Assembly (NCBI GenBank): GCA_032173965.1
Contig: CM063285.1
Location: forward strand, 26,509,660 to 26,573,659
Reading direction: 5' to 3'
Length of the DNA stretch: 64,000 nucleotides
From: Sitta carolinensis
Lineage: Eukaryota > Chordata > Aves > Passeriformes > Sittidae
Position numbers and translations under genes: made by a program. The first letter of the stretch is position 1. Each line of letters begins with the position of its first letter. Below, one piece after another: positions 50,105-62,460 of the stretch. The notes beneath the pieces were generated by a model, which ran no database searches, had not been told where the DNA came from, and worked only from the letters and a program-made list of their open reading frames with translations.

Positions 50105-52500
50105 GAGATCACCCAAACATTTTTCTTGCCTGTTAGATATTCAAGGCAGTATTCACCATTCTCTTGCTCCTCTTGGGATTTCAGGAGTGTGCTTCTTTTA
50201 TCAAACAATGTTGTTATTCAAAAATAATGTGTTTGTTCTGTAGTTAAAAGGGTCTGACACAGGAGGGTTTAAAGCAGGTATACTGCAACTTTTCCAAATG
50301 CTATATTGGATCTGCAGAACTTCATTACACCATTTTCACACTTCTGTTTTAATAGAAGGGAGAGTTTTGTCTCCTTTTCTATCAAATTTTATCATTCGGT
50401 AGTATAAAGCACATATTTGCTACTGGCTTTATTTCTAGGAAGTATTGTTTATTAGTCCAAGCTTTTCTTTTGCAAGCACATTTGAAACCCAGTATGCATG
50501 ATGCCTGAATTTCTTTCAGGTCTCAAATTTTAAGGTATTTTTAGGAAATCTTACCTGATGAAATATCTGTAAGTTAAGATTCATAAAAGTGGAAAAGCTG
50601 AAAGGAGTTTTGATATGACACAAAGTGAAACATTGCTGTTTCTGCTTTCAGCAAATATATTGTCATTTCAGCATCTTCTGAATAAATCTATTCCAATTAC
50701 TGCTGTAGATAACCACTTCCATAAAAAATATATAAAATCAAAATTCACACCTGACTTTATATAAAACTAAGGGACTGATGTACGTCAAATAAAAAAAAAT
50801 ACTTCAAAATGTGGACTAAATGTTGCTTGGCAACAGAATGTTTGACTAATGATGGGGGTGTCTATTCATGCATTTATTAAAAACAGTGTTCCTTATAAGC
50901 AGGAGGGAAAGCACTGTAATAAAATATGAACACCTCAATAATCATTCTTCAAAAGACCCACATTCTTCTGTTATTGCAAAAAACCCCAACAATTCTGAAA
51001 ATGCAACAGCCTTAAAATCACGGTCTATTTCCATCGAGATACAAATGCATTTCTGTCAGGTATTAAGGTGGACATATTAAGAATTTTATTTTCTTTTAAG
51101 TTTTTGTTTAATTTGATAATTCAGTTTACAAAAATATCTTAAATAACCCACAAATATGTAGTACAGATAACTTATTTGTCTTCCAAATTATCTCAAGATA
51201 TGGAAACTGGATAAATCCAATATTTTCTGTCCAGAATTTAATGTAAGGTATATTTTTAGACTCTACACCCACAATTTCCATTTCATTTCTAGGCAGAAAC
51301 TAAGAAATTAGGTCATTTGCACTGTTGGAATATTTGCATTAATTTGAGAATGTGCAGGATCACCAATAACTGATATGAACACTGGGTGAAGCTCTGTTAC
51401 AGGGCCAAATCCAAACCAAAACATTTTTAATGGATAATTTAATTAATATTAAATTGCCTTGGCTCAAAAAGCAAAAGACTTCAGTACACGTTTCTATAAG
51501 ACTTTTTACCTACTTTGCCTTACAGAATTTAACATAAAATTTTATCCCTAGGGCACTGGGGCACCTACCTATGTAAAACTGCTAAAATTAGTATAGTTCC
51601 CCTAAAATGTATAATCTAAATTTACTTCCATAATAGTGAGTTTGTGTATTTCTAGCTGACTAGTTGAAATAACTAAATATGATCCAATTAAACAAGCTAA
51701 GAACATTTCCTTCCTTAGAGTATTTTAATTTGGGTTAAAAAATATAAAAGCTTCCTTGGCAATGAGATTGTGTATGACTTTAGAGTAATACTCTTCTACG
51801 GAGTTGTAAGATACATCAAAAAGTAATATGGTCCCACAAATGGTAAAAAGATGCTCTGTATACCATGACATACATTTCACTTGGGTTATACTTGTGCAAT
51901 GCCACTGTAATGGACTAAGGATTGCTATCAGAAGTTATATCTTTGGGTTCATGTAAGGAAATCTGGAAATCTGCACTTCTTCATATTTCTTCAATATTTC
52001 ATCATATTTGTTTTGTGCAGGTTTTAATTAAGCAGGGAAAAATATTTAAATGGATTTCTGGAGAACTTAACAATTCAGGGCTGGAATGGAAAAGCCAGTT
52101 TTCTCTAATGCTACATCATAAACTCTTCTAGAGTGATACCTGACGTAATGTATTGCAATACCTAGAAGCAGCAAGATCACTAAAAGCCAAAATTTTGATT
52201 TCATCTCTGATCTTCCTTCATTCCTGTTATAGGACTATATTAGCCAGTGTTCAGTATTATTTTGATGTATTGCAGTTATTTTTGATGCTTCTGTTGTTAA
52301 GTGACCATATGTAAGTGCATGTATATACAGCAGAACTATCCAGTCACAGATTACATACATCAGTCATTCCAATAGCCTCACTTCTAACATCATGGGGAAA
52401 TGAAACCATCACAGGGAAAAGCAATAATCTGGGGTTGCAGCAAATGTTTTGCTCTAAATACAGAACTTTCTTGTCATGTACACTAATCTCTTCTTTGAAA
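50105..52500. other. AT-rich gene-free DNA
   Basis: No gene recognised. The short inverted repeat at 50821-50835 is listed as a finding. The frames at 50868-51080, 51922-52131 and 52315-52593 lack domains. Confidence 0.72.
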
Positions 52501-52529
52501 GAAGAAGGAATATATTGCCTAACCCTCCT

Positions 52530-53060
52530 CCCTCCTTGGGTCATTTTTCAGATGTTTCTAACCCTGCACAAAGAGCATCTGCCAGCAAGATAGCTTAAAA
52601 GTAAAAACCAGTTATTTATTGGCCAATGCACACAGAGATATCTGGGATTTAACAAGCTACTAGACCAGGGACTAATATGCACTCTGGCGTGATAAGACAT
52701 CCAGAGGCTCCACTGGCCAGGCAGGCACCAGCCTGGAGGGGAAGGGCCAGTTTCCACTGCCCCTGGAAGAGATCCTGTTTCACTGACCCTGCTTTTTCCT
52801 ATAGGGTTTGATAATATTTCATGCTGATGTTCTTCCGCCTGAAACCTTGAGCTTCTAATAATCCAGTCCCAACAATCCCACTCTATTCACTGTTTTGCCT
52901 TTCTTATTCTTGCATACCTCTACTCTACAGAGTTCCTCTCAACTTAGCAGTTTCCTTGGAGGTCTGAGCCAAGGTTATGAAGCTACATCATATGCATTCT
53001 GGGTCTTCACAGGCAGCCAAACCCTGTAGGGTGAGGAGGCTGTAGCAGAAGGGGTCACGC
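52530..53060 (-). mobile_element. Probable ERV LTR, minus strand
   Basis: On the minus strand, a U3-like, more GC-rich region (about 53060-52640) leads to TGTGTGCATTGGCCAATAAA, giving a polyA signal AATAAA at 52615-52620, followed by TTTTTACTTTTAAGCTATCT and a U5-like segment. This layout fits an LTR. The ends are not resolved and no target duplication or primer site was seen. A block at 62.0 kb on the same strand shows a similar U3-R order and may be an older relative. Frames at 52344-52757 are incidental. Confidence 0.55.
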
Positions 53061-56000
53061 ACAGAGGTGCCATTCAATGCATTACAAAAGGCAGCAGCAA
53101 AAGCAGGACTGACCCCAAAAAGCTGTTAAAACTGTGCAGATTTCCAAAGTGACTCCACTTTCTTACCTTCCAAATCTTCAAAACATTCAACTCTATACAG
53201 CACTCTCCACCTTGCTGTCATCTACCCCTGCACACACACATTGAATCTCATTCAGAGTCAGTGAAACAACTTGCCCAAACCCTGGATTTTAGCATAGCAG
53301 ATCTCTTACTGGATTCTATTATTTGTTTCAAATAGTGTCATGTGCAGTATAGCACCAGAGATCAAAGTCTGTATGGGAAAACACATCTTCATTCTTTTCA
53401 CTTCAGAGGAAATATTTTTGTTCTCTACCTCCCATATTGAAAAGAAACATAGCTTGAAAGTGGTTACATCTTTCATCTTTCCACCTCTTTTACCTCTAAT
53501 AGGAAGTGGGGACAGGAACAAATGCAAATTCTTATTTTTTTGGCAGAGTTCTCAGTCTCCTCTGAGAAAACTACATATTTGGGGGTTCTGCAAGCATCAT
53601 AAACACATCACTGTATTTCTGATTAAAAATATTCTAGATAACAGTTTGTTATCTTCTAGTTAGTTCTACAGTACCCACTCTTGAAAACTCATTTAAGTCT
53701 GACAATGAGTTTAGTAGAGGGGAAGTGAATGGACCACATTTCCCAAATGAGTTTAAAACAATCACATTAATTCCATTAGGTAATTTCCATGCTGATTCAC
53801 CATAGCCAATACAGGTGAAAAAATGAACACCCTGTTCCAGATGCACTTGCTTGTCTGAGTTTGAGAGTCAGAATGCTGTCCAGAGACTGAGGGAAATTCG
53901 AGCATCTATTGTGTAGTTAAATTATGCTCACTAGACAGGAAGCAATTTTGCTTGTTCGCAGGAGTATCTAAGACCCCAAATGAACTACTACAACAGACCA
54001 ATTAATTTTCCATACCTTATCCCTTCCCAGTTTTAGCAAATGCCAGACACTTCAGACAAAGATAATTGTGCAGATAGTACTTTCCCACAGGAAGACAGCA
54101 GTTTTAGTTCATGTGTTTAGCTCTTTTTATAGGCAATCAAAGAATTATTGTATTACACTTTTTTTTTACATACACCAAGTTAGGGTTTGTTTAGACAGGA
54201 ATACATGTTTATTGACTAAATCAATAGTCTTATCCATGTTACAGAGCACATAAAATAGTTACAATAATAAAATCAGTTGTTACATTAACCACTTGTAAAG
54301 AATGTTCAGAGCTAAGCTTTAAACTAATATTGCCTCATTAGGTTATATTCTAACTAAGAAAGAGACAGGAACAGAAGGAAGTAATTTTTTAGGAAAAATT
54401 AGTCTTTCATTTCCTTTCCACACTTTAGATTAATTAGAATTTACCACTAAAAGACCCAGATAGTACAATTAAGTTTTACAGCAACCATATTAAGCTTTTT
54501 TAAAAAATTGAGCTTTGACTTCCCCATAAATCCCGGGGGTACTTACAATCAAATTAAGCTTTGTCATCTAAAATAACAGAATGAGATACATAATATGCCA
54601 CACACTCTCTGGTACAAGAATCCAGTTAATCAAGAGGGTTACCTAGTATATTGCTACTTCAAAAATACAACAGCAGTACAGGACTGCTCTATTTCCATAT
54701 ATCTGGAAATACCTCTCTACTGAGAATGTACACCTGTAAAAATTATTTCACGTGCCTTCTCCTTGACATCAGTACTGAGCTAGAGCAGAATCAACATTGT
54801 ATGATAAATAAGTTATGAAGTGGATTTTTTGTCTTGTCTCCTTCCAGTTGTAGCATGTCCACAAAATGGCCGAGCTGCTTCCAGGTGTTAAATAGAAGGG
54901 GAATAATTTCCCTCCTATGATGTTCTATTTTGAACTCACTGCCAAAACATTGTATTTTTAGTTGACAGCTCTGCTCTTCATAAACAAAATTGTTATAATA
55001 CCACTGTATTTCACAGATAATATCCAAATTAATAACTCATTAATTGAGTTATTTTAGCAACTTAGGAAGTGATTCGGCTCAGCTATTTTTCTCAGAGAGT
55101 CTTTTGGTTGAACACTGGGCTATTGACCAGACTAGATGAGAGAAGTCTGTTTCATTGCTTCTTCTTAATATGTAGTGAGCTACAGCCTCTCTGAAATTAA
55201 TTCATAAGGGTGCTGGAGTGTATACTGGCCTCAACAGCAGAAAATTAATTAAGAATTTTCTTTAAGTGTCCATGAAAAAATCCATTAACCCAAAACAATG
55301 AGTCCAAGGCAGCCAATAGGAAGCATTCAAAGTTTATGTGAAAGCCTACTCCCCTTTGGGAATTAGATGACTTCATCTAGTGGTAAAACTATTTACATTT
55401 TCCTCTACAAAGAAATCAAGAAAAATCAGATATTTCACTCAAAATATGACCTCAAAGGATTGTGGAGATAGTATGACCCCAAACAGCATTCATCACTTCC
55501 AAACATTATAGGTAGAGCTCCTTCTTTGTCTGATGAGGAATTACACACCTCACAGCAGAGTAATCTACTTCCCAGGTTAAATTATTTAGAAGTAGAGAGT
55601 TTTGGGATGGATACTCTCCTGTTATTCAATTGATGTTTTCTAGTGATTAAGCTATTCAGTTAATATTAGCTAAGGCATAAAGAGGTGTAAATGTATATTT
55701 TATTAGGCATGGTATACATGTGTTGACCTGCTCATCCCAAGTGACTGTGAGGTATGTCTCAATATGCCCAGAAATAAAACTTTAAGCTTCTGGACAAATG
55801 AACAAACATTGCAAAGTGACTCCTGCAGTGAGTTCTGTAACCTTGAAATAAAGCAACAGTACTGGATTAGAAAAAGTAAGGAGGACTTCAGAGAGGCAGT
55901 CTGCATGCTGAACAATCTCCAAGAAAACAATCAGATGTTCTAAGTGGTATTTAGGTCCTATTTAAGCTTCTAAATTTTGAGCTGGTTATTTGGTTGGGTT

Positions 56001-57815
56001 TTTGTCTTTATTTTGTTTTGGGTTTTGTTTTATTTTGAGGGAGAGTGGGGAACTCTTGGTTGTTTGCTGATTTTTTTTTTTTTTTAATTACTGTAATACA
56101 TGTATTCTTGTGACATTAGGCATGGAATTTTCTAGCAAATCAAGTGAGTCATTTCAAAACTCTTGACACTATATAATCTCACAGGCACTGTGCTTGTGTC
56201 CAAAACACCCAATCATCTGTCTTTCCAGATACTTTTCTTTTGTCTTCAGTTTATCAGAAAATAAGCACTCAAGTCCTGCATTCCTTGAAAATCAGTTTGC
56301 TAAGCATGCTTCAGAAACGACTACTTATTGAAGTCCGTTTTGCTGCCACTGCAAAACAAATAATACCAGGGCACAGCAAATGCAGGTTAGTTGCTTAAGA
56401 GCTGTTAATGTAGATTTTCCGAAAAGTTCTTACAAAAGGATGCTTTCTTGCAAATTGAATGTGAAATATTTTGCAAACAGACTGTTGCAAAGAAACTTTT
56501 CCAGAGCTGACAGTGGGTGAGTGAAGTGCTGGTGAAATACAGCAGAGATTCAGTGTGTTTTGCTCCTCACAATGACGTTACAGTCCAGACCTATGTAGGT
56601 ACCTGACATTGGTATGCAGAAATATTTGTCCACTTCCATAATTTTAAGCACAGTTTGAACCAGGCAGCTCCCATTCTAACAAAACATCAGCAGCACATAC
56701 TGATAATTAGTATTAAAATTTAAAGAAAAAAATGTAGTGCAATTTCAGTTTTGACAAATAGAATATAGAATACATGCACATCTGTTTTCATTCATATTCG
56801 CATGAGTACTTGATACTTTGCAGACCATGGACTGTTTTAAAGAGTTAATACTTAGCATTAGGATATTATAATAGCTTGGGATATTATATTTGTCTTATGG
56901 CATCTGACACATCTCACATGCTTTGCAGTAGCTTTTTTCATTTCTGTAGCATCTGCAATGGATGGAAATATACTATCAGGAGTATTGCCTCTTCAAAAGA
57001 GCCATAAACAGGCACTTAGGAACTCAATGAAAGATTGTATCACTTTCTAGTGGACAGAATGCTTAACTCTATTAATGTCACAGGATGATTAAATCTTCCT
57101 ACATCACATTTCAAATGTACTGCAACCAGTTATGATAGTACTTTTTAGTTCAATACATCTTTATTTTTCCACGGTCCTAAAGATTTGTAAAAAAATTTTC
57201 TGAGATAGCCTGTAAGTGAAATGAATTATTGTGCTTTAATAATGCCTAACTCAGTTTTGTGGAAATAAAAGTGATTAAAACATATCCAATCAGATGGGGG
57301 CTGTATAGAAAATAACTGTGAAATAAGTCTTGATTGTAGACTTCAGAGGGTTTTGCTGAACTACAGGAGGAAAGTGAGAGACTGTGTGAACCAGCCAATT
57401 GGAACTGAGAAAGGAATAAGATACATTCATTTTCAGTCAGGTCCCTATTGTGGCAACATCTTGTTACTTTAATATTTCACCTGAATGATAATATCACCAA
57501 GCCGACTCTGAAAAGGATGAATCTGATCCCTAGTGTAACATCTAGCTAGATCCATCTAGCCAACACATTTCAAAACCATTTCTGATTATTTGGTTGTTCA
57601 GTTTATTTCCACATCTCTAACATCACACAGATGCTACACTAGTATCACAGAAATTACAGAATGCTTTCAGCAGTATCTCCAGGATTTATCACGTGCTCAC
57701 ACTGAATGTTAGTTATTATGGGTTCCTGACTGAAATGAAAAAGCAGATTACATCTGTACGTACCAGACTGCAAAGGTAGAAAGTTTGACATTACGAAAGC
57801 CTAAGTTTTGTGACA
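53061..57815. other. AT-rich gene-free DNA
   Basis: No gene recognised. It includes a short CA run near 53232, a GT-rich low-complexity stretch at about 55985-56060 and a T run at about 56072-56086. Small frames lack domains. Confidence 0.72.
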
Positions 57816-57816
57816 A

Positions 57817-57911
<95 letters not shown>
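57816..57911 (+). repeat. (AAT)n trinucleotide microsatellite
   Basis: About 31 AAT units in two near-pure blocks separated by an irregular centre at about 57858-57869. It is followed to about 57966 by an A-rich tract with CA and AAAC units. The Ile- and Asn-rich frames here are repeat artefacts. Confidence 0.96.
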
Positions 57912-57914
<3 letters not shown>

Positions 57915-57966
57915 CACACACATACAAAACAAACAAACAAAAAACCAAAAAACAAAACACAACAAT
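57912..57966 (+). repeat. A-rich low-complexity tail after the AAT repeat
   Basis: Mixed CACACA, AAAC and AAAAAC units continuing directly from the trinucleotide repeat. Confidence 0.85.
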
Positions 57967-58319
57967 TTTTGCACTCAATACTTGCAACTTTTCTGAGGGA
58001 TTGAAATTTTTAGTATATCCACTGTCACTCACCTCTTGTCATCAGTGAAGAATCAACTTCTAAGACATATCAGGACACCGTTCTGTCCTGCTCAAAACAG
58101 AAACAGACTAAATTCATTGCTGTTCTCAGACTGACTTCCACTAGTTTTGAGATCTTCCCAGTAAGGTTACTGGAATAAACTGTGTGCAGGCTTTTCGTTC
58201 ACAAAGTTCCTTAATCTTATGTTGAGATGGACTGGATGTTGTGTTGGTTAAAATGCTACTGCTTGATTCACATAAATACAGTTAGAATTTTGCTTTTTAT
58301 AAGTTTAATACTTGCCAAG
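57967..58319. other. AT-rich gene-free DNA
   Basis: No gene or recognisable repeat. Confidence 0.7.
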
Positions 58320-58666
58320 TGCACTGGGTTTGGCTGGCATGTAGTTCATTTTTTTCATAGTAGTCCATATTGCACTTTTAATTTTAAATCTGTGACTATT
58401 ACAGCCTTGATAATACCTCAAAGTCTTAGCTATTGCAGGATGCATTGATGCTCACACAGCATCAAGGCCACTTGCTTCTCACCCTGCCCACAGAGAGAGC
58501 AGGCTAGTGGCAGGGAAGAGGTTGGATGCGGGCAGAGCTGGGAGAGCTGAGCTAAATTGACCAAGGAGCTATTCCATGCTCTGTAATGTGTCATGCAGCA
58601 ATGAAATGGGGGGAGAGAGTGAGAAGCTGGCAGGTGATTAGCTCTGACTGGGGTCAAACCACTGCA
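58320..58666 (+). mobile_element. Solo LTR, ERVL-like, internally shortened
   Basis: It begins TGCACTGGGTTTGGCTGGCA and ends GGGGTCAAACCACTGCA, matching both ends of an LTR type I know from birds. Shared order with 23128-23455: GGTTTGGCTGG, CATAGTAGTCC, ATCAAGGCC, GAGCTGGGAGAGCTGAGC, TTGACCAAGGAGCTATTCCA. At about 347 bp it is shorter than I expect for the type: the sequence jumps from a mid-U3 motif to the 3' end with no polyA signal between, indicating an internal deletion near 58600-58630. The flanks share only AAG, so a target duplication is not proven. Confidence 0.75.
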
Positions 58667-61600
58667 AAGGGCCTTAATCTTTGCCCTATATTGCGTATCC
58701 CTGTATTTCAGTAGAGAGGTTTACTAGGAAGATCTTATCCTTTGATTACATTATACCTTACTCAAAACTCTGAAATTCTCAATTATGTAGCAGTAGACAT
58801 ATCACTTTACACACTAAAACCAGAAATGAAAAAGACAGGGAAATATACAGGAAGGTGAGATATACACGGATTAGATACCTAATACCGTCAAAGTGAAATC
58901 CTACCATCCTTAAAGCTTATGACAACATTCAAATAGAGTTGAATGAAGCCTGTATTTCAGCTATGAAAATTCCCATCATTCTTATAATTCTATTCCAATT
59001 CTATTAGAAGCAGACAAATAGGGTGGAAATGTCATCTGTAATTTCTAATTTCTGTGTCCTGGAAAAGTGAGAACAAGTAATTGTCTTGATTTTGCCTGAC
59101 ATATGAAAGGACACAGAAAAGTATCTAATCAAGGCATCAGTATTCAAAGAAAAACTAGCATCCAAATAGGACATTTTCATGTTGTATTTAAGTAGTATTA
59201 TGTAAGCATTTTATGAGGAAGTCTTGGTGGCAGCTGAAATACTGGAAACTATTTTCTTTGTTTGTGGAGGCAGGGCTTCATTCAGCCTGCCCATTTTCTC
59301 CAAGATTTTTCTGGGTTTTTAACTGGAGGTGCAAAAATTACTGTGCTGCAAAGGTAGTGAGAGTTTCAGGGCAAGATTTCTTTAGTTTATTATTTATAGT
59401 TTGCACTGTGGGCCAGGAGAGAGAAGGAAAAAGGGAGCTTGCATACGAAAATCAATACAAATAATAATAGCCTCTTACAAGACAAGCCTCAGGGGCTGAA
59501 TATCTCTGGGTTCCTTTTTTTACATAAATGATCTCAGTGGATTATTGTTTCAATGTTTTGTGCTGTCAGTCACAGTCAGCTACAGCTCTCTTTTTGGTCC
59601 CATGGAAATCTTCTCACTTCTGTGTGCCAAAATAAAACAAAATTACATAGCAGCAGGTAGCCCATGGTGACTTTCCTGAATGACTTCAGCAGAACTGTAT
59701 TGCAGCAGAAGCAGTAATCCATGCTTTTCACGGCTCTTTTTCAGACACACATCCTGTCAGTCAATGCTGAAGTGGCCAAATGTGTTTCCACATTATACCT
59801 AAACTTTCTCATTCCAGAGCAGCTTGGAGCTGGGGCTCAATTATTTGTCTTGTTTTATTTTCACTTATTTTTAGCAAGGAAAACATACTGAAAACAAAAA
59901 AAAATATTCATTTGGGTCACAAAAACATTCATATTTGATAACTTTGCTGTCAGTTTAATAGGAATGTGCATCAGGATTCTGCAGGATTGATATTAGGTAA
60001 ACCAAAGACATCGAGGTATCTCAGTATTTTCAATGTGCGTGTATAATAACAATACTTGGTGCCTATAGTTTTCTGTAAATTTCTTTTTCCTAAGCAACCC
60101 ACTTACTTCTGTTATTCTACTTACTACTGTATTATGTAGTGAGGAAAACAGACAATTTTTCATAATTCTATTGGCATCATCATAATAGTTTTTTCTTATT
60201 AGTCATCTTCATGCATCTACATAAATATTCAGTGAAAATACATTTAAATTGTTTTTTAAATGTTTATAGTTTTTATAATTGTGTGATTATTTTCAGAGAG
60301 TATATCTTCCATAAATTGAATTATATATAATTTAAAAATAGATTATTATAATCATGTTAATGAATTATTCAATGTTTATAGAGAGCATATTACAGTCTCT
60401 GTATTTCTGCATTTTTATTTTACCATTTTACTAAAACAATAGCATTTTTTTGTAACCACAGACATATTTTTCATTGAACACCTTTTGATTTTTTTGTTCC
60501 CTTTTACACTCAGAATATTTAAGAACATAGAAGGGAAATTAATTAAGATGTCTCCTGGATCTTAGAAAGAAGATGAGTAATTGCCATTTGACTCATTTTT
60601 GATAAGCAAAAAGGTTTTTTCTCTCCAGGGATCTTTTCCTGGTAACTATTCAGCTTATTGAAGATATTTTGGGTCATATGCAACAGTGACAGTTTTACAA
60701 AACTGTCTCAAAAGAAATGGACAGAAAGTAGAGATTTGAACAACATGAGAAAGGTTGCTGAAAGACAATTAAAAAAAAAAAAAAAAACCTGTCTTAGTGT
60801 ATCACCTAAATGTGTGTATCCACACAATATTAATATTTTTAAGAGTATATCAGCTGGAGAAGTCTGGAATATACTGCCAGAAGCTACGTAGTGAATCTAA
60901 AAAAGTAGGTAATGGACCAGCATATCAAAGATAATTTGGTACTTTTGCCTAGCTCCTCAAAGATATACAAATGCCAATGGAAATTGCAAGTGGTACTCTA
61001 AAAATAAAACCAAAAGTATTAAAGTGACAGAAATCCTGAATGTGTTTCAGGCACAAAGGGTAGGAAAACATGAGTTCTAGCCCTTAATGCTGGAGTGTTT
61101 AAAGATAAGTATTTTCCTTTCTTTCTTAAAACAGTCTCACACACTGCTAGGAATTGAGAAGAAATTTTAAAAATAAACCAACCTTCTTATCATAGCTGTG
61201 TGACAGACTCCGTGCTGATTGATGTTTATGTCCAGCATCTGATTTGGCAGAAATGCATGTGATTTTGGAAACACATGATGCTCATTCTGTCTACATTATT
61301 ATCATAACTCTTTATGCAAAGTTTATTTTTCCTTGGTATTTAGTGTCTCTTCCGTTTACTGAAATGTTTTTTCTTGTACATACTCTTCTATGCTACATTT
61401 GGTAGTCATGTCAGACTTTCTACATTGTTTATTCTAATCACAATTACTGATGTCACAAACCTTTCCTCAGCAGCACAGTTTGTATTTTATGGTTATACAT
61501 TATGTCAAATTATTAATACTATGTATTTCTTTGCATTTATGAGTAATCTAGTTGTGATGCACTGCACAATATTATGGAAGTTGTAAGTGTAGGCCAGTTG

Positions 61601-62015
61601 AAGGCAAATGCTGTTTTTCTCTGACTTTATGGTAATTTCTAAAGCAGGAAAAATAGCATTAATTCTGTGATATTTTCAGCCAAGCTAAAACTAATGACTG
61701 TTTCTCTAACTTAATTGAAGTGTGAGTTAATTGCCTTTCTCTTCATTTAAAACCCCTACTTACATCTTTACCATAATATAGATTTTATCCCAGTGCTTTT
61801 TTAGTCTTTTTTAAAAAAAGGAATACTGACTTATCTTGTCCGATGATCAGAATACAGAATGTCAAAAATCTCTTCTATTGCAGTAAAACTGCTGATAATT
61901 TTTGTACTTATTTTAATTTTTAAATTTTTATGCTCTCACTGGTAAATTGGTATAATTATATCTTCTCAAATTGTCATCTCATTTTCTAAATATGTAACAC
62001 TTCAAACTTTGTCAG
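58667..62015. other. AT-rich gene-free DNA
   Basis: No gene recognised. A run of about 17 A lies at 60770-60786. Frames at 59213-59464, 60658-60891 and 61374-61586 lack domains; the last encodes hydrophobic residues because of T-rich codons. Confidence 0.72.
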
Positions 62016-62019
62016 ATGG

Positions 62020-62460
62020 GAATTTAGGAGAAAGACAGGAACAGGGACAGATCCACCCCACTGACCAAGAAGTCCTTTCCAAGAATGGCAGAGTTGAAAT
62101 TTTTAATTTATCACACACACAGATATTCACACACACATAATCCATAAAGAAACACACTCCCTCTAGTCAAGGCCTCCACTCTATGTCCAGCACCATGGAT
62201 GTGGGGGACATCTGTAGATGCATCTCAGAGCATCCAGAGCTATTTGAATTTCATTCAGCTTAGATGATTGGCATGAGTTTCCACTGGCCCTGTTGCTCAT
62301 ATCACCCCAGGAGAATCCCTTGGGTACTTCCCAGGTTTAAAGCAAATTAGCTAATGTTACATAGGTTGATATCACCTTTTGGATTCCCACCTCAAATGTT
62401 ATAGGGAAGCAGTTGTTAAAAGTTCGCCTGACCTTCATTTTTTTTCTCCCCTGTATATAA
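62020..62460 (-). mobile_element. Possible old LTR, minus strand
   Basis: A segment less AT-rich than its flanks. Read on the minus strand it has a GC-balanced U3-like part (GCATCTACAGATGTCCCCCA, GGAGGCCTTGACTAGAGGGA), a GT-rich stretch, then GATAAATTAAA in place of a polyA signal, and a U5-like part with GGTCAGTGGGGTGGATC. The order and the ATATCTGTGTG motif resemble the minus-strand block at 52530-53060. Decay is heavy and the limits are approximate. Confidence 0.4.

Noticed and set aside
57748..58048. Poly-isoleucine frames on both strands
   Set aside because: They are translations of the AAT microsatellite.
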